Assembly: GCA_029207755.1 (NCBI GenBank) | Contig: JARCOQ010000026.1 | Span: 620,001-684,000, forward strand | Source: Chamaea fasciata | Lineage: Eukaryota > Chordata > Aves > Passeriformes > Sylviidae | Direction of reading: 5' to 3' | Length of the DNA: 64,000 nucleotides | In this document: positions 24,625 to 35,128 of the stretch, piece by piece | Numbering within the stretch: position 1 is the stretch's first letter | How the letters are laid out: every line of letters starts with the position of its first letter | Made by a program: the position numbers and the translations under genes | Notes under the pieces: generated by a model | Told to the model about the DNA's origin: nothing | The model's input: only the letters and a program-made list of their open reading frames with translations | Database searches by the model: none

Positions 24625-25989
24625 CTGAAGTGAAAGGTTTTCTTTTTACTTAATTACTCTCAGTGCTCCCTGGGGACTCCTTCCAAAGCGTATTTTGTAT
24701 TTGGACCTAAATGCAAGCAGGATTCAGCCTTGATCTTATTCCTTATGACAATACATTTCTTAAATTAGAAGTCCCACGACTGGAATGTTGACACCACTGC
24801 TGGTTCCTCCAGCACCCCAGAGTCCCTCCTGTGTTATCAATCCATTAACCTGGGAAGTAGTGAGAACAGGGGAACACAGACTGTTCAAAATTAAAAAATC
24901 CATCCACAAAATAGTACTTTGTGAGCTTATAGCATCTTTCATCCCTTTCTATGTATGTGGAAATGGGAAGTCTCAAAATACTTTAAAAAAAAAACCAAAC
25001 CAACAAACCAAACCTACCTAACTTCAAGGTATTCTGAAATGATAACATATTAATTGAGTGAGCATCCACCTGTGATGCGATTTAAGAGACTCCTACTGCA
25101 GCATTTCACACATATTCAATCCACCTTCTGGTTACAGCGTGCAAGTTTATGGTATGTAGAAGGAGCAGCAGAGCTGGTTAAAGATTTTCTCTTGCTTCAC
25201 ATACTCTGCAAGCTTCTCATTAACTCATACATGACTTTAATCACTGCTGAAGCACACACTTCCTTCAGCATGCAGCAGGACTGGGCTGGGGAAAAAAAAT
25301 CCTCCATAAAATATTATTGTAGCCATGAATTAATAAAGAGAAGGGCAACGTTTTCCTAAAGTGGCTGCTGATTTTCATCTCTAAAGGGTTAAACCGACCT
25401 TCGCTGATCCAGAAGAGGCAATGAAATAGAACTTTAAGGACAAAAATGGAGCACTTCAAGAGATTATTATGAAGAGCCACATTCAAGAAGACAAAACCTT
25501 ATTCTTAAAGCACAGATGCTTCTGAAACAAGAGATCGCACGTTTTTAACAGCACACTGCCAACCGCTTGTAATGAATAAGCAAAACGAGGGGAATCAGGG
25601 TGGTTTTTTTCCTTTTTCCTTGGAGCTCGGAGGGAAGGGGCATTCGTGGATGTGGTAGCACAGCTAGCTCTGCACTTCTGCAGGGCTGTGGAGCTGCTGC
25701 TGGTCGGTGTGTGGGGGGAGAAAACAGAGTAAAGCCTGAGAAAAACCCATCAGAGCTCCTGTCCTCCCCTTCCAGCGTTAATGGGAGGGATACGAGTCCA
25801 TGGGAGCTGCAGTGGGGGATGGTGCTGGCGGAGGGGGTGGGGAGAACCGAGCGAGGCCTTACAACCATCAGCAGCTCTTGTTCTTGTTCCTTTCAGCCTT
25901 AGCAGGAGGATGTGAAGCTCATGGAGCCGGCAGCGGGATGGGGGGGAAGCAGAGCAGGATCATAGTTTAGCTTTTGTCCCCTCTCCGCA

Positions 25990-27060
25990 GGGTTAATAGG
26001 AGGACACGAGTGTCACCGGGATAAGGGCAGGGCCGGGGGGGGCACGGCCGGGATCGCAGCTCCCCGCAGGGCTCCCGGCAGCGTGTGCTGGGATTTGGGG
26101 GGGGTCCTGCGCGAAGTCACGACACCCGCGGGCGAGGGGTGCGGGGGGAGACACGGGGCAAACTTCCCTCAACGTGGCGGCTCCGCTTATCCAGCACGGC
26201 GAGGCCGGGGTGCCCCGGGGGGGGGCGAGCCCCGGCCTTATCTGTGGGGCGCAGGGAGCGCGGCTCCGCGGCCGCGGGCAGGGAGGCGGCGAGGGAGGGC
26301 GAGCCCAGGTGCGCCGGCAGAACGAAGGGGGGCACAGGCGGCTCGCTGCCCGCAGCGGGAGCGCGGGGCTGGGGCGCCAGCCCGGCCCCAAACCAGGGGA
26401 AAGTTTCCCCAAACTTTGGCGCGGGGGTCCCGTCCCCCCTCCGCGACCCCCTCACGGCGCCCCCCCCCTCAGCGGCTGTTCCCGCCCCCGCCGCAGGGGG
26501 AGGGGGGCGCTGTTCCCGGCTCCGCGCCGCGTTTTCCCGCTCACCCCCCGCTCCCCGCGCCTCCTCACTCCTCCGCGCCTCCGGATCCCTCCGCCGCAGC
26601 CGGCGCTGGGGCTTTTTCACCTCCCCCACCCCCATCGCTTCGTCCCGATTATCCCGCCCGAAGCTGCGGGGAGGATGCGGGAAAGGAAACGCTCCTCCCG
26701 CCCCGTTCTTGTAACGGGGTCCCGGCTAAGGGGCCGCGGGACGGAGCCTTTCGCCGAGTGAGGGAGAGGAGGCGGTTGGGACTACTTGGCGTTCCTGCCA
26801 CGGCTTTGGCGGAAGGAGCGCGCTTGAGCGAGAGGCTGTGTGGTACTGCGGCTCTCCTCAGCGCTTCCTGGAAACTCCCGCTTAGGAGCGAGGGGGGGCG
26901 GGAGCGAAAGAGTCCCAGGCCGGGAAGGGGGGGCAGGGCACAGCCCCCTCCCCGTGCCCGGGTGCCCCTCGAGCCCGCTGACACCGCTCAGAGCGACCCT
27001 CACCCCCTCTTCCTGTGCAGATGGAGCAGGGAGAAGTAAGGGATAAACTCCCTCGTAACC
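25990..27060. promoter_or_regulatory. Large CpG island in the RPS6KA1-ARID1A intergenic region
   Basis: About 1 kb of GC-rich sequence with dense CpG, flanked on both sides by AT-richer DNA. No frame in it encodes a recognisable protein. The size and sharp edges resemble a promoter island, so an unannotated transcript, probably noncoding, may start here. It adjoins a 41-bp minisatellite. Confidence 0.65.
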
Positions 27061-27083
27061 GCCGTGCGGCGTGGTGGGGGCTG

Positions 27084-27350
27084 AACCCCTTTTCCCCTCA
27101 CAATCCGGAGGGTGGAAGGGCAAACTTCACTTTTCCCCTTACAGCCTGGGGTCTGGAAGGGCAGACCCCCCCTTTTCCCCTCACAACACGGGTCTGGAAG
27201 AGCAGGCCCCCCTTTTCCCCTCAAAACCTGGGCTCTGGAAGGGCAGGCCCCCCTTTTCCCCTCAAAACCTGGGCTCTGGAAGGGCAGACCCCCCTTTTCC
27301 CCTCACAACTCGGGGTGTGGAAGGGCAAACCCCCATTTTTTCCCTCACAA
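27084..27350. repeat. Minisatellite, 41-bp unit, about 6.5 copies
   Basis: Tandem units share CCCCTTTTCCCCTCA followed by a CTGGAAGGGCA-like end. The spacing between the two best-conserved copies is 41 bases (ggctctgga at 27231 and 27272). The central copies are nearly identical and the outer ones diverged. One strand is very C-rich. Confidence 0.9.
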
Positions 27351-27613
27351 GCCGGGAGCGCCCCTCTACCCTTAAAACTGAGGAATGGAGAGCAGGGGAA
27401 GGCAGCGGGGTGGGGTGGGGGAAGAGACCCCCCAGAAAGTGCCCCTTTTCCCCCGAGTTCCTTGGGATGGGGGCGATCCCTGGATCCGGGGGGCTGGGAG
27501 CGGGCTGAGGCGGCGCGGGGGAGGGGAGGCCGGGCTGGTAAATGCAAAACGCTGGTATAGAAGCGTTTTAGCACAATCGGGCTGGAAAGCTCCGACTGCA
27601 ACGGGCTGAGAAC

Positions 27614-27615
27614 AA

Positions 27616-27648
<33 letters not shown>

Positions 27649-27651
27649 AAA
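27614..27651. repeat. A-rich tract
   Basis: Two long A runs separated by single G residues, just downstream of GC-rich sequence. No retroposed gene body was recognised beside it. Confidence 0.95.
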
Positions 27652-27791
27652 ACGTGAAAAGGCTCCTTTGCTGCCCTCTGCCTGCCGAGGCTGCGGGGGA
27701 GCCTGGCCGCCTCCAAGGCCGGGGAAAGGCTGGCAGTGGCTGAGTGAAAAAACAGGGGAATCCGGGCCGGTTCACGCACCTGTGATGCTCC

Positions 27792-27852
27792 CACAGAGTC
27801 AGTTAGGTTGGAAAAGACCTCTGAGATCATCGAGTCCAACCTTTCCTGCCTC
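27792..27852 (-). mobile_element. CR1 LINE 3' end fragment
   Basis: The plus strand reads the complement of a CR1 tail: cagagtcagttaggttgg, then 'aagacctctgagatcatcg', then agtccaacc. Such 5'-truncated tails are the commonest interspersed repeats in birds. Confidence 0.8.
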
Positions 27853-28050
27853 TGGATGCACTGAGTTAGCCTTTTCCCCACGTGCGGATGTGCTCCTGTT
27901 CATCTCACTTCCAAACAACTTCAGTAGAGGGTAAAACTCCTTCCCATTAGTCCAGGCTGAAGGACATCTCCAAGCCAAGAGGGTTTTGGGGTCTGCTTGA
28001 ATTATTTAATGACACAACAGTACAAATGCCTAACACATGCAAGCCACTGG

Positions 28051-28078
28051 AAAAAAAAAAAAAAAAAAAGAAAAAAAG
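28051..28078. repeat. A-rich tract
   Basis: Run of 19 A residues, one G, then seven A residues. Simple sequence. Confidence 0.95.
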
Positions 28079-29110
28079 GTGGAAAAAACAGGAGGGTAGA
28101 GCAAGTGTGCTGATAAATGCCTGTGATACACAAACACGGGCAGTAAATACCGTGTGGTTCATTAGATACGGGCTGGGGTGATCCTGCCCTGCAGTTAAAG
28201 GCCTCTCACTTCCTCTGCCTTCTCCAGATTGGTGCCTTGCTTCTCTCTCCAGCTCTACCGGTTCCCAGTTTGCCACCCATTAAATGTGGAGCTGTCGATC
28301 CTCTCTGGTGTTACAATGCAACTCTTTGATGCCAAAAGCCCCTTCCTCCCCCGAATCCACAAGTTTCAGGGATGCTGGGACTACACAGGAAAGGCAGGCA
28401 ACATGTAATGAAATTATGTGGAAGAGAAAGATCCATTAGAGCTAGGAGATACCCATAAATCCTGTTAGCAGCCAAGCATTTCCATAGAAATTTCCTGATT
28501 CTAGATGCCCAGCACCTTTCCTACGCTTCCATTTCCTTAACACCATTCCCAAATCCCTGCGTGGCTTCATTTACAAACCTAAACCCCAAATGTAAATTGA
28601 GGGGGGAGGATCTCTTTGAAGTCAGTCTCCTTGGATTTTAGCTCTAAATTCTGCAGTTCAGGGTCTACTGGAAAGGGCAGCCTCCAGCTCTTGGACCAGG
28701 AATCATTTCTTGGCTTTAGACTCTTCCAGCACCACTCAGTTAAAGATGAGCCGTGTTAATATCTTTAAGTTCCATGCTCTTTGTTGTACTTTTATTCCTT
28801 CGCTCTTTGTACCCCAGTCAGTGCAGAACAGCTTGTAAATACATGGATTTATTCTGTCAGCCTCACACTGCTTCCCTTGAACATCAAAATATTAAAACAC
28901 AAAAGCTCCCCGATTACTCATCAGTAGATTGGTGACTTTACACACAGGCAGCTTTCTCTGGGGTAAATTAAAACAACTCCTTGAAAAATTTTGGAGTGAG
29001 ATGGATTGTTTCCAGATTCCCAGGAACTGTGAGGGACAATGTGCCCAGCACTGGGGTCCTCAGAGCGGCTGCGAAAGGTAAAGTTACATCTTGAGAAATC
29101 TTGGGTCCCA

Positions 29111-29168
29111 CAATTAGGTCCAAATTAATTATTCTGGATGAATTTTGTTCAATTAATTATGTTAATTG
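29111..29168. promoter_or_regulatory. Cluster of homeodomain-type ATTA sites
   Basis: In 58 bases there are CAATTAG, AATTAATTATT and a perfect 7-bp inverted pair, CAATTAA (29150-29156) and TTAATTG (29162-29168). Repeated TAATTA cores are typical homeodomain binding words. Regulatory role is inferred. Confidence 0.3.
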
Positions 29169-30889
29169 CCTGCCTGGCAGGTTGTTAAGAATTTGAAACC
29201 GTTTAATGACTGGTACATAAAGATTTTGCAGCTGGGAGTGATTTTTTGATAACAGATCCAATACAAATCCCTGTCCGGCTTCCCAGTTGTGTTGGCTCCC
29301 CAGTGCCAGGTGGACGGGCAGCCTGCTTGGTTTGCAATTGTGTTTTAAGTGCTTACCAGATCCAGGGCAGTATTTACACCTGTATTTTTAACGTTCTGGC
29401 TGACAACATTTTGGACTTTTAAAGTTATTCGAGTAACTCAATCCTAAGCAGACATTCTGCTGAATCCAGACTATCAGAACCCAGTAAAAAAGGGGTGAGT
29501 TTTATAAAGCTGAGCACATTTTGACCAGGGAAAGCTGAGTTTATGGGCCCAGAGTACTTGAGACTCACTGCATCTGAAGTGATATCACTGAAATATCACT
29601 GAAAGGCACTGCAGGAGACTCTGCTTTTCAGCTTCCCTGCCTTCTGCCAGGTCTCTGGAGGAGGATTAGGGAAGTTTACAGGAGCTTCCCAAATGGGAAA
29701 GGAAAAAAAAGTAATTTAGATGGTCTATTTGTGAATCAGAGGCTGAGGAAACATTGTCATGTGAAGGGAATCCCACAGTTAAGGACAAAAACGTTCCTGT
29801 GCATCTGTGCTCAAGTGGAAACCCCAGCAACACTGCTGCCCAGTCACACTCCCACGGAGTCAGGTGGAGACTCTTCGGAGATTATCCAGCCAAAGCAAAC
29901 ACGCTGGAGGAGTCAGGCAGGTGCTTTTGGAGGAGGAGGATGTTTCAAACACACTCCTCAGCCCTCCACATGACCCGTCTGGCATCAGGCAACGCTGAGT
30001 TAGTCCTGAGGCCAAAGGAGTAAAATGCAGGTAGAAGACAGAGGTGTCTCCTCTCCATGAGGAGGAGAGCACAAGACAGCACAGAAATTTCCAAGGCATC
30101 GTGCTCGTTTTTCATCAAACACCCATTAGTAAAATTGTTTTCTTTGCTTTTGACAAATCAGTTCAAGCCCACACACATCCTGCAGGATCCATTACACTGA
30201 GGGCCTGAGCCTCTTTCATTTCCCAAACAGCTCTATCACCTTGTTGGTGATCATCTACCAGAGCACTCCACTGCACATCCCTCGTGACACAATAATTCCC
30301 AATATTTACACCCTTGGCAATGAATGGAAGATGCATTGATGGGTAATCCGGATACAGGATAGCATCAACAGAAGTGGCTGAACTTGATTCACATTTTCTG
30401 GTGCTGTCGAGTTGCCCTTTTACAAATCTTTTTGGTGTTCTCCTGGCCTCAATAGATTTAGAATGGTATTTCAAAGACCACTGATGACACCATTCAGTAG
30501 CTGGCAAGACAAAGAATTCATGGATGGAGTTAATAAGGGGGATAAAAGCAGTCTGTGCCCCAAACCCAACATTTTCACAGTGCACGTGGGCTGGTTGTGT
30601 GAGCCAGATGCAGAGAGCTCCAGGGATGCTACGCCGCAATCCTACAACCCTAATTCTTGCGCATGTAAGGCTGTATCTGATTAGGCATTTCTGTATTTTC
30701 CGAGTATGTAATTATCTAGCACAGTGCGTGCGAGTCGTGGAGTAAACCCAGTTGGGAGCGGAGCACTGGGAAGGGGAGAAAAGGTCCGTACGTGGGTGGG
30801 TGGGTTTGTCCGTGTCGGGGGAGTACAATGTGGAAAAAAGCCTTTCCTGGAAAGAAACTGAGATGAAATCCCGGCATTGTGCTGCAAGC

Positions 30890-30928
30890 AGTTATCACCT
30901 CCTGAAAGCCACAAAGGAGGTGATAACT
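30890..30928. repeat. Perfect inverted repeat, 14-bp arms, 11-bp loop
   Basis: AGTTATCACCTCCT at 30890-30903 is followed after 11 bases by its exact reverse complement at 30915-30928. Each arm contains a GATA-type word (TTATC or GATAA) and a CACCT/AGGTG word. It lies 20 bases before a CR1 fragment. Confidence 0.95.
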
Positions 30929-30947
30929 AGATCCCAGATCTTGTAGG

Positions 30948-31174
30948 ATTCTCATTAGGAAGCAGTTCTTTACTCAGAAGGTGGGGAGGCCCTGGCACAG
31001 GGTGCCCAGTGAAGCCGTGGCTGCCCCTGCATCCCTGGCAGTGCCCAAGGCCAGGCCGGACAGGGCTTGGAGCAGCCTGGGACAGTGGGAGGTGTCCCTG
31101 CCCATGGCAGGGGTGGGGTGGGATGGGATGGGCTTTAAGGTCCCTTCCAGCCCCAGCCACTCTGTGGTTCTGGC
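30948..31174 (+). mobile_element. CR1 LINE 3' end fragment
   Basis: Sense-orientation CR1 tail: a degenerate aggaagcagttctttactc start, then 'ggccctggcacagggtgccc', 'gcttggagcagcctgggac', and a tail ending tgggctttaaggtcccttcc. Confidence 0.9.
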
Positions 31175-32985
31175 TGGCTGTGATCCCGAGCACCCCCGTG
31201 GGTACAGTCCCAGGAAGGTGACAGCTGAAAAAATAGAAGTTTCAGGCTTCTCAGAGTTGAAGAATTAAGGAAATCCAAGTGTCCTTGCTGTAAATGCAAG
31301 GTAAATTATTCATTCTCTCTCTCTCCCCCCTCTTTCCTCCCTCTAGTTCAGTTTTTCTTTTCATGCTTTAATCGTTTTGACACCAAGCTGTACAAAAGTA
31401 ATTTAAAATTAACATGACTGACACTTGGTAGATAGCAGGACCCAGTGCAGGGCTCCACCTTCTACTGGGAACTGCGGAGAGGGGCTCTGGATTGGCTGCA
31501 GGACCTGAGGCAGCTGATGGGGACTAAGGAAAAACACGGCAAACAATTAATTTGCTAATTTAGTTTTCTGTTTAATTTGAGACCAGAAAATTGTCAGGCA
31601 CTCATCAGTCCGTGAGCAAGGCTGAGTGGACTCAGGGCAGGGCTGCGCTGTTGGCAGCAAGGAAGGGATGTGTTTGATTAGCCAGCAAAGCAATTTCTCC
31701 TGCGGTACCGGTGGCATTTCACAGCGTGTTTGAGCTCTGAGGTTCTGTGGTGTGGCTTTTGTGTCACCTCTCCCCGGTTTGGTGCCTTTAGCACATCTGT
31801 CTGTGGTCTTTTCTCACTGGGAAGGAGGTGACTGGACATGTGTGCCACAGAACAGCTGGGAAAAGCTGTCACGTCAAGCACAGAACGGGCCGGAAGCCCG
31901 CACTAACCTGGGGCTGCCACGCGATGCCTCGGTCAGCCAGAATGCTGACAGGGATAACTCTGCACACCGTGAGCATAATGGACCTGGATCAGGACTAATG
32001 TCCTTTGATGGGGAAAGAAACGCTCTAATTTGATTTCCTCCCTTCAGCTGCAGAGTGTGTAATTTCAGATCTGCGCAGAGCGGGCCCTTTACGCTCGGGT
32101 TTGGGCCTATTTTTGATTGATTAAATTGAATTGTGTCTATTTATTTCACGCATCCAGTTCAGGATTTCACTAGTGGCTTGTCAGAGCGAGAACGTGCACA
32201 TTTATCGGGAGTGAGAAACTCACCACAGCCCTCCGTTTCCTCTGATACCTTTTGCCGGGATTTGGTGCTGTGCGGGCGGGTGGGCGTGCGGGGAGCTGGG
32301 GACGTGTGAAATCAAGGAGTTGGTTGCCAGCAGAGGGAGCGTGGGGCAGGGCCGGGTTCAGCGGGGAGTCAGGGAACGGGACCGGCTCCCGAGGAAGCGT
32401 CACAGCTCTGATAGAAAATCCCGAGGCTGTTGGAACATCGGCACGGTTTGTTTCCTTCATCCAAATGAGCTGAGAGATGGGATCTCGTTTGCAAATCTGA
32501 GACCTTCCTGGCCTCCCTAATTCACAGATTCCCTCTTCCCGGCTGAGTGATGCTCCCGGGAAGCCCAAGTCACTAGATGGTACTGTTGCTGTTCAATATT
32601 GACGCCTCCGCGGGCCAGCTCCTTGGGAAACTCGCGTTTCTGTAGGGAGGGAAGGACGGCTGTGTAATTTGTGAGGGAGACATGAGCGAGGAGCTGGGGA
32701 GAAGAAGTAGGTCAGAACTGCTTCCTGGGATTGGGCTGTGGGAGGGGGAGCGGAGGGGTGGCAAAGTTTTTGTCAGGGCTGGTTTGCTTCCAGGTTTGCT
32801 GCCCAGAGGGGCACGAGGTCAGGCCCTCATGTAAACTCTGCAAAAGCTGGGTTTTGGTCAGCCTCATTCGTGGTTAAACCCAAGCAGAAGGATGAGTCCT
32901 CTGTGGCCACAGCCTGGGGAAGTTTTGTCACTGTCTGACCTCAGGACACACAGAGTCACCTCCTGACAGGAGGCAACACAGCAAA

Positions 32986-33145
32986 TCACAGGATCATAGA
33001 AAGGCTGATTTGGCTTGGAAGGAACTAAACCTCATCCCATCCCACCCCCTGCCATGGGCAGGGACACCTTCCACTGTCCCACCTTGCTCCAAACCCCATC
33101 CAACCTGGCCTTGGACAATTCCACGGCTCTCCAGCTGTCCCCTAA
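32986..33145 (-). mobile_element. CR1 LINE 3' end fragment
   Basis: The plus strand is the complement of a CR1 tail: cacaggatcatagaa, then ttggcttggaaggaac, ccccctgccatgggcaggg, and 'ccatccaacctggccttgga'. Truncated after about 160 bases. Confidence 0.9.
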
Positions 33146-34970
33146 AAGCCAACCCGCAGTGAGAGACTGGTCACACAAATTCCTGGAGCCCTCTGAAACC
33201 CCCCCAAGCTTCCCAATGACATCATTGCCTGGGTCCCATCCCCGTTAGGAGGTCAGCGAGCTCTCCCTGGCGAGGGTAACAAACAGGTTATTGTGCTCTG
33301 AGCTGCAAACAAGCCCCGGCCCTCCCGGCTCCAGCCCCAGCGGAGAGCGGAGGAGCTGCTGCCTGCCCGGCCTGCGCTCGGCTTTCTGTTAGAGGAGAAA
33401 GTCAGGCCAATTAAATCAGGCAGCATTGAATCTCTAATTGACATAAATGAGACAGACAGACAGCTGGGAAGACTGGGAGGAGGGGAGGGAAAGGGGAGCA
33501 GGTGCCCTGGATGAGAAAGAGATGGAAATACACCCTAATAGGACCACGGCTTTTCTTATTCTGTGTGTTTACATTAGCCAGCAACATCATGGGAAGTGTC
33601 TGAGCCCCTGCTGGAGAGAAATTAGTGAAATAAATACAAGTTACAACCATTGTGGAGTTGATTAGAATGTTCCTAAAAATCTCCAAACAAACCCAAAGGA
33701 AAAAAAAAATCACCCTCAAAAAGACATTTGAATTTGTGTAGTTAAGAAATCTGGTTTTTCCCATGCAGTTTGAACATTAGGCCTTGCAGCTGAACAATTA
33801 CAAAATCATTTAAAATCATATTTGTTTAATTTTCCACATCTGAGCAGTGCTTGCCCAGGTATTTCCCCCTCTCCTTTTACCAGGGAGTGCTCTTTTGTCT
33901 TTAACAGACCTTTCAAACACTAATTTATACAGAAATAAGTTATTTAAATTCATACATTTCAGGAGGATGAGGCACAAAGAGGAGGAACTCACCCAGGTCC
34001 CACCCGGCACTGCAGAAGGAACCAGAATTACCAGCCCTCGCTCTGCCTCGCCCAGGGTGTGCCCTGGTGGAAACACACTGTTGGACGTTTGCTCCAAACA
34101 CACCTCTGCTGCTGCACAGGTGAGAAGGGAAGGTGGAAAAGCATTCCTGAGTGGATGCAGGTAACAAGGAGGGGGGAAATACAGTTTTGTGGTGCTGGTG
34201 AGTCCTCCAGTAGCACCACAGAACAGCAATTTGGGATAATCTCTTACAAACCAACCCTATCTTAGTTTTAAAATAATCAAGATTTGCACATTGTGATGTA
34301 AGAACCAGAAATGTTTTTAATTTACATTTCCAGAAACTTTTGAGATCTCTTCCCGAATATTTCAACACATTCTCCTTCCCCATTTTCCCAGCTGGGATAA
34401 TTTTTTGCCAGCACAGGCAATTCTTCTCGGTATCCATGGGAATTGCCTCCATAATTAGACGTGCACCCAGTGCACAGATCAGAGCGCTCCAACCCAGCAG
34501 CTGGAACTAGGAGGCAGGTCTGATTAAATCTGCTCTGCCATGAGGAGAAAAGCCAGCTTTAATGAAACATCACAGGACTCCCTACCCCGTCTTTAAACAG
34601 GGCAGGAAAAGGGACTCTGGGATTACTTTAAGAGTGGCTGCTCGTGGTGTGCTCACAATTCACAGAGCAGAAAGCGAGCACTGAGTGATCCAGGGCCTTG
34701 GAACTGGGGATCTGCCTCATTAAAAAGGGGCTGATTGCCAGCAGCTTATTAGAGGGGCTCAGAGTCTGCCTTCAGAACGGCAGTGAAGGTTGGAGGGGTC
34801 AGCAGGTGCAGATGGAGGGTTTCTCCTTGAGACTTCCCCTCGAGCCAGTGAGATCAGAGTCAGCTTGTAGAGGAACAGCTTGTCTGGGTTTCCTGCCCTG
34901 CCCAGCAGTGATTGTTTGTGTGGATCTACCAAAAGACACAGAGCCAGCCAACACCTTGTTTTTTAAATGA

Positions 34971-35128
34971 AATCCCAGAAGGGTTTGGGTTGGAAGGACC
35001 TTAAAGCCCACTCAGTCCCACCCCCTGCTGTGGGCAGAGACACCTCCCACTATCCCAGGCTGCTCCCAGCCCCGTCCAGCCTGGCCTTGGACACCTCCAG
35101 GGATGGGGCAGCCACATCTGCTCTGGAC
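34971..35128 (-). mobile_element. CR1 LINE 3' end fragment
   Basis: Complement of a CR1 tail: aatcccagaagggtttggg, ttggaaggaccttaaagcc, 'ccaggctgctcccagccccg', ending ggatggggcagccac. Confidence 0.9.

Larger units (their letters stand above)
14881..25990. other. AT-rich intergenic region, no gene seen
   Basis: About 11 kb of lower-GC sequence without a recognisable coding exon. It contains simple tracts (T near 15271-15283, T19 at 17432-17450, an A/C-rich stretch at 17484-17540, G12 at 24613-24624) and a short tandem duplication at 19923-19952. The stretch at about 18.42-18.69 kb loosely resembles the region 5' of CR1 tails and may be a very old LINE remnant, but I cannot establish that. Confidence 0.65.
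27860..30889. other. Intergenic sequence, no gene seen
   Basis: AT-richer DNA without a recognisable exon. It has an A-rich tract (28051-28078) and a cluster of TAATTA-type words (29111-29168). Frames near 29.73-30.02 and 30.16-30.64 kb have no recognisable similarity. Confidence 0.65.

Noticed and set aside
26083..27039. Overlapping long frames on both strands in the 26-27 kb CpG island
   Set aside because: They are open in several frames at once, have no recognisable domain and coincide exactly with the GC-rich block.
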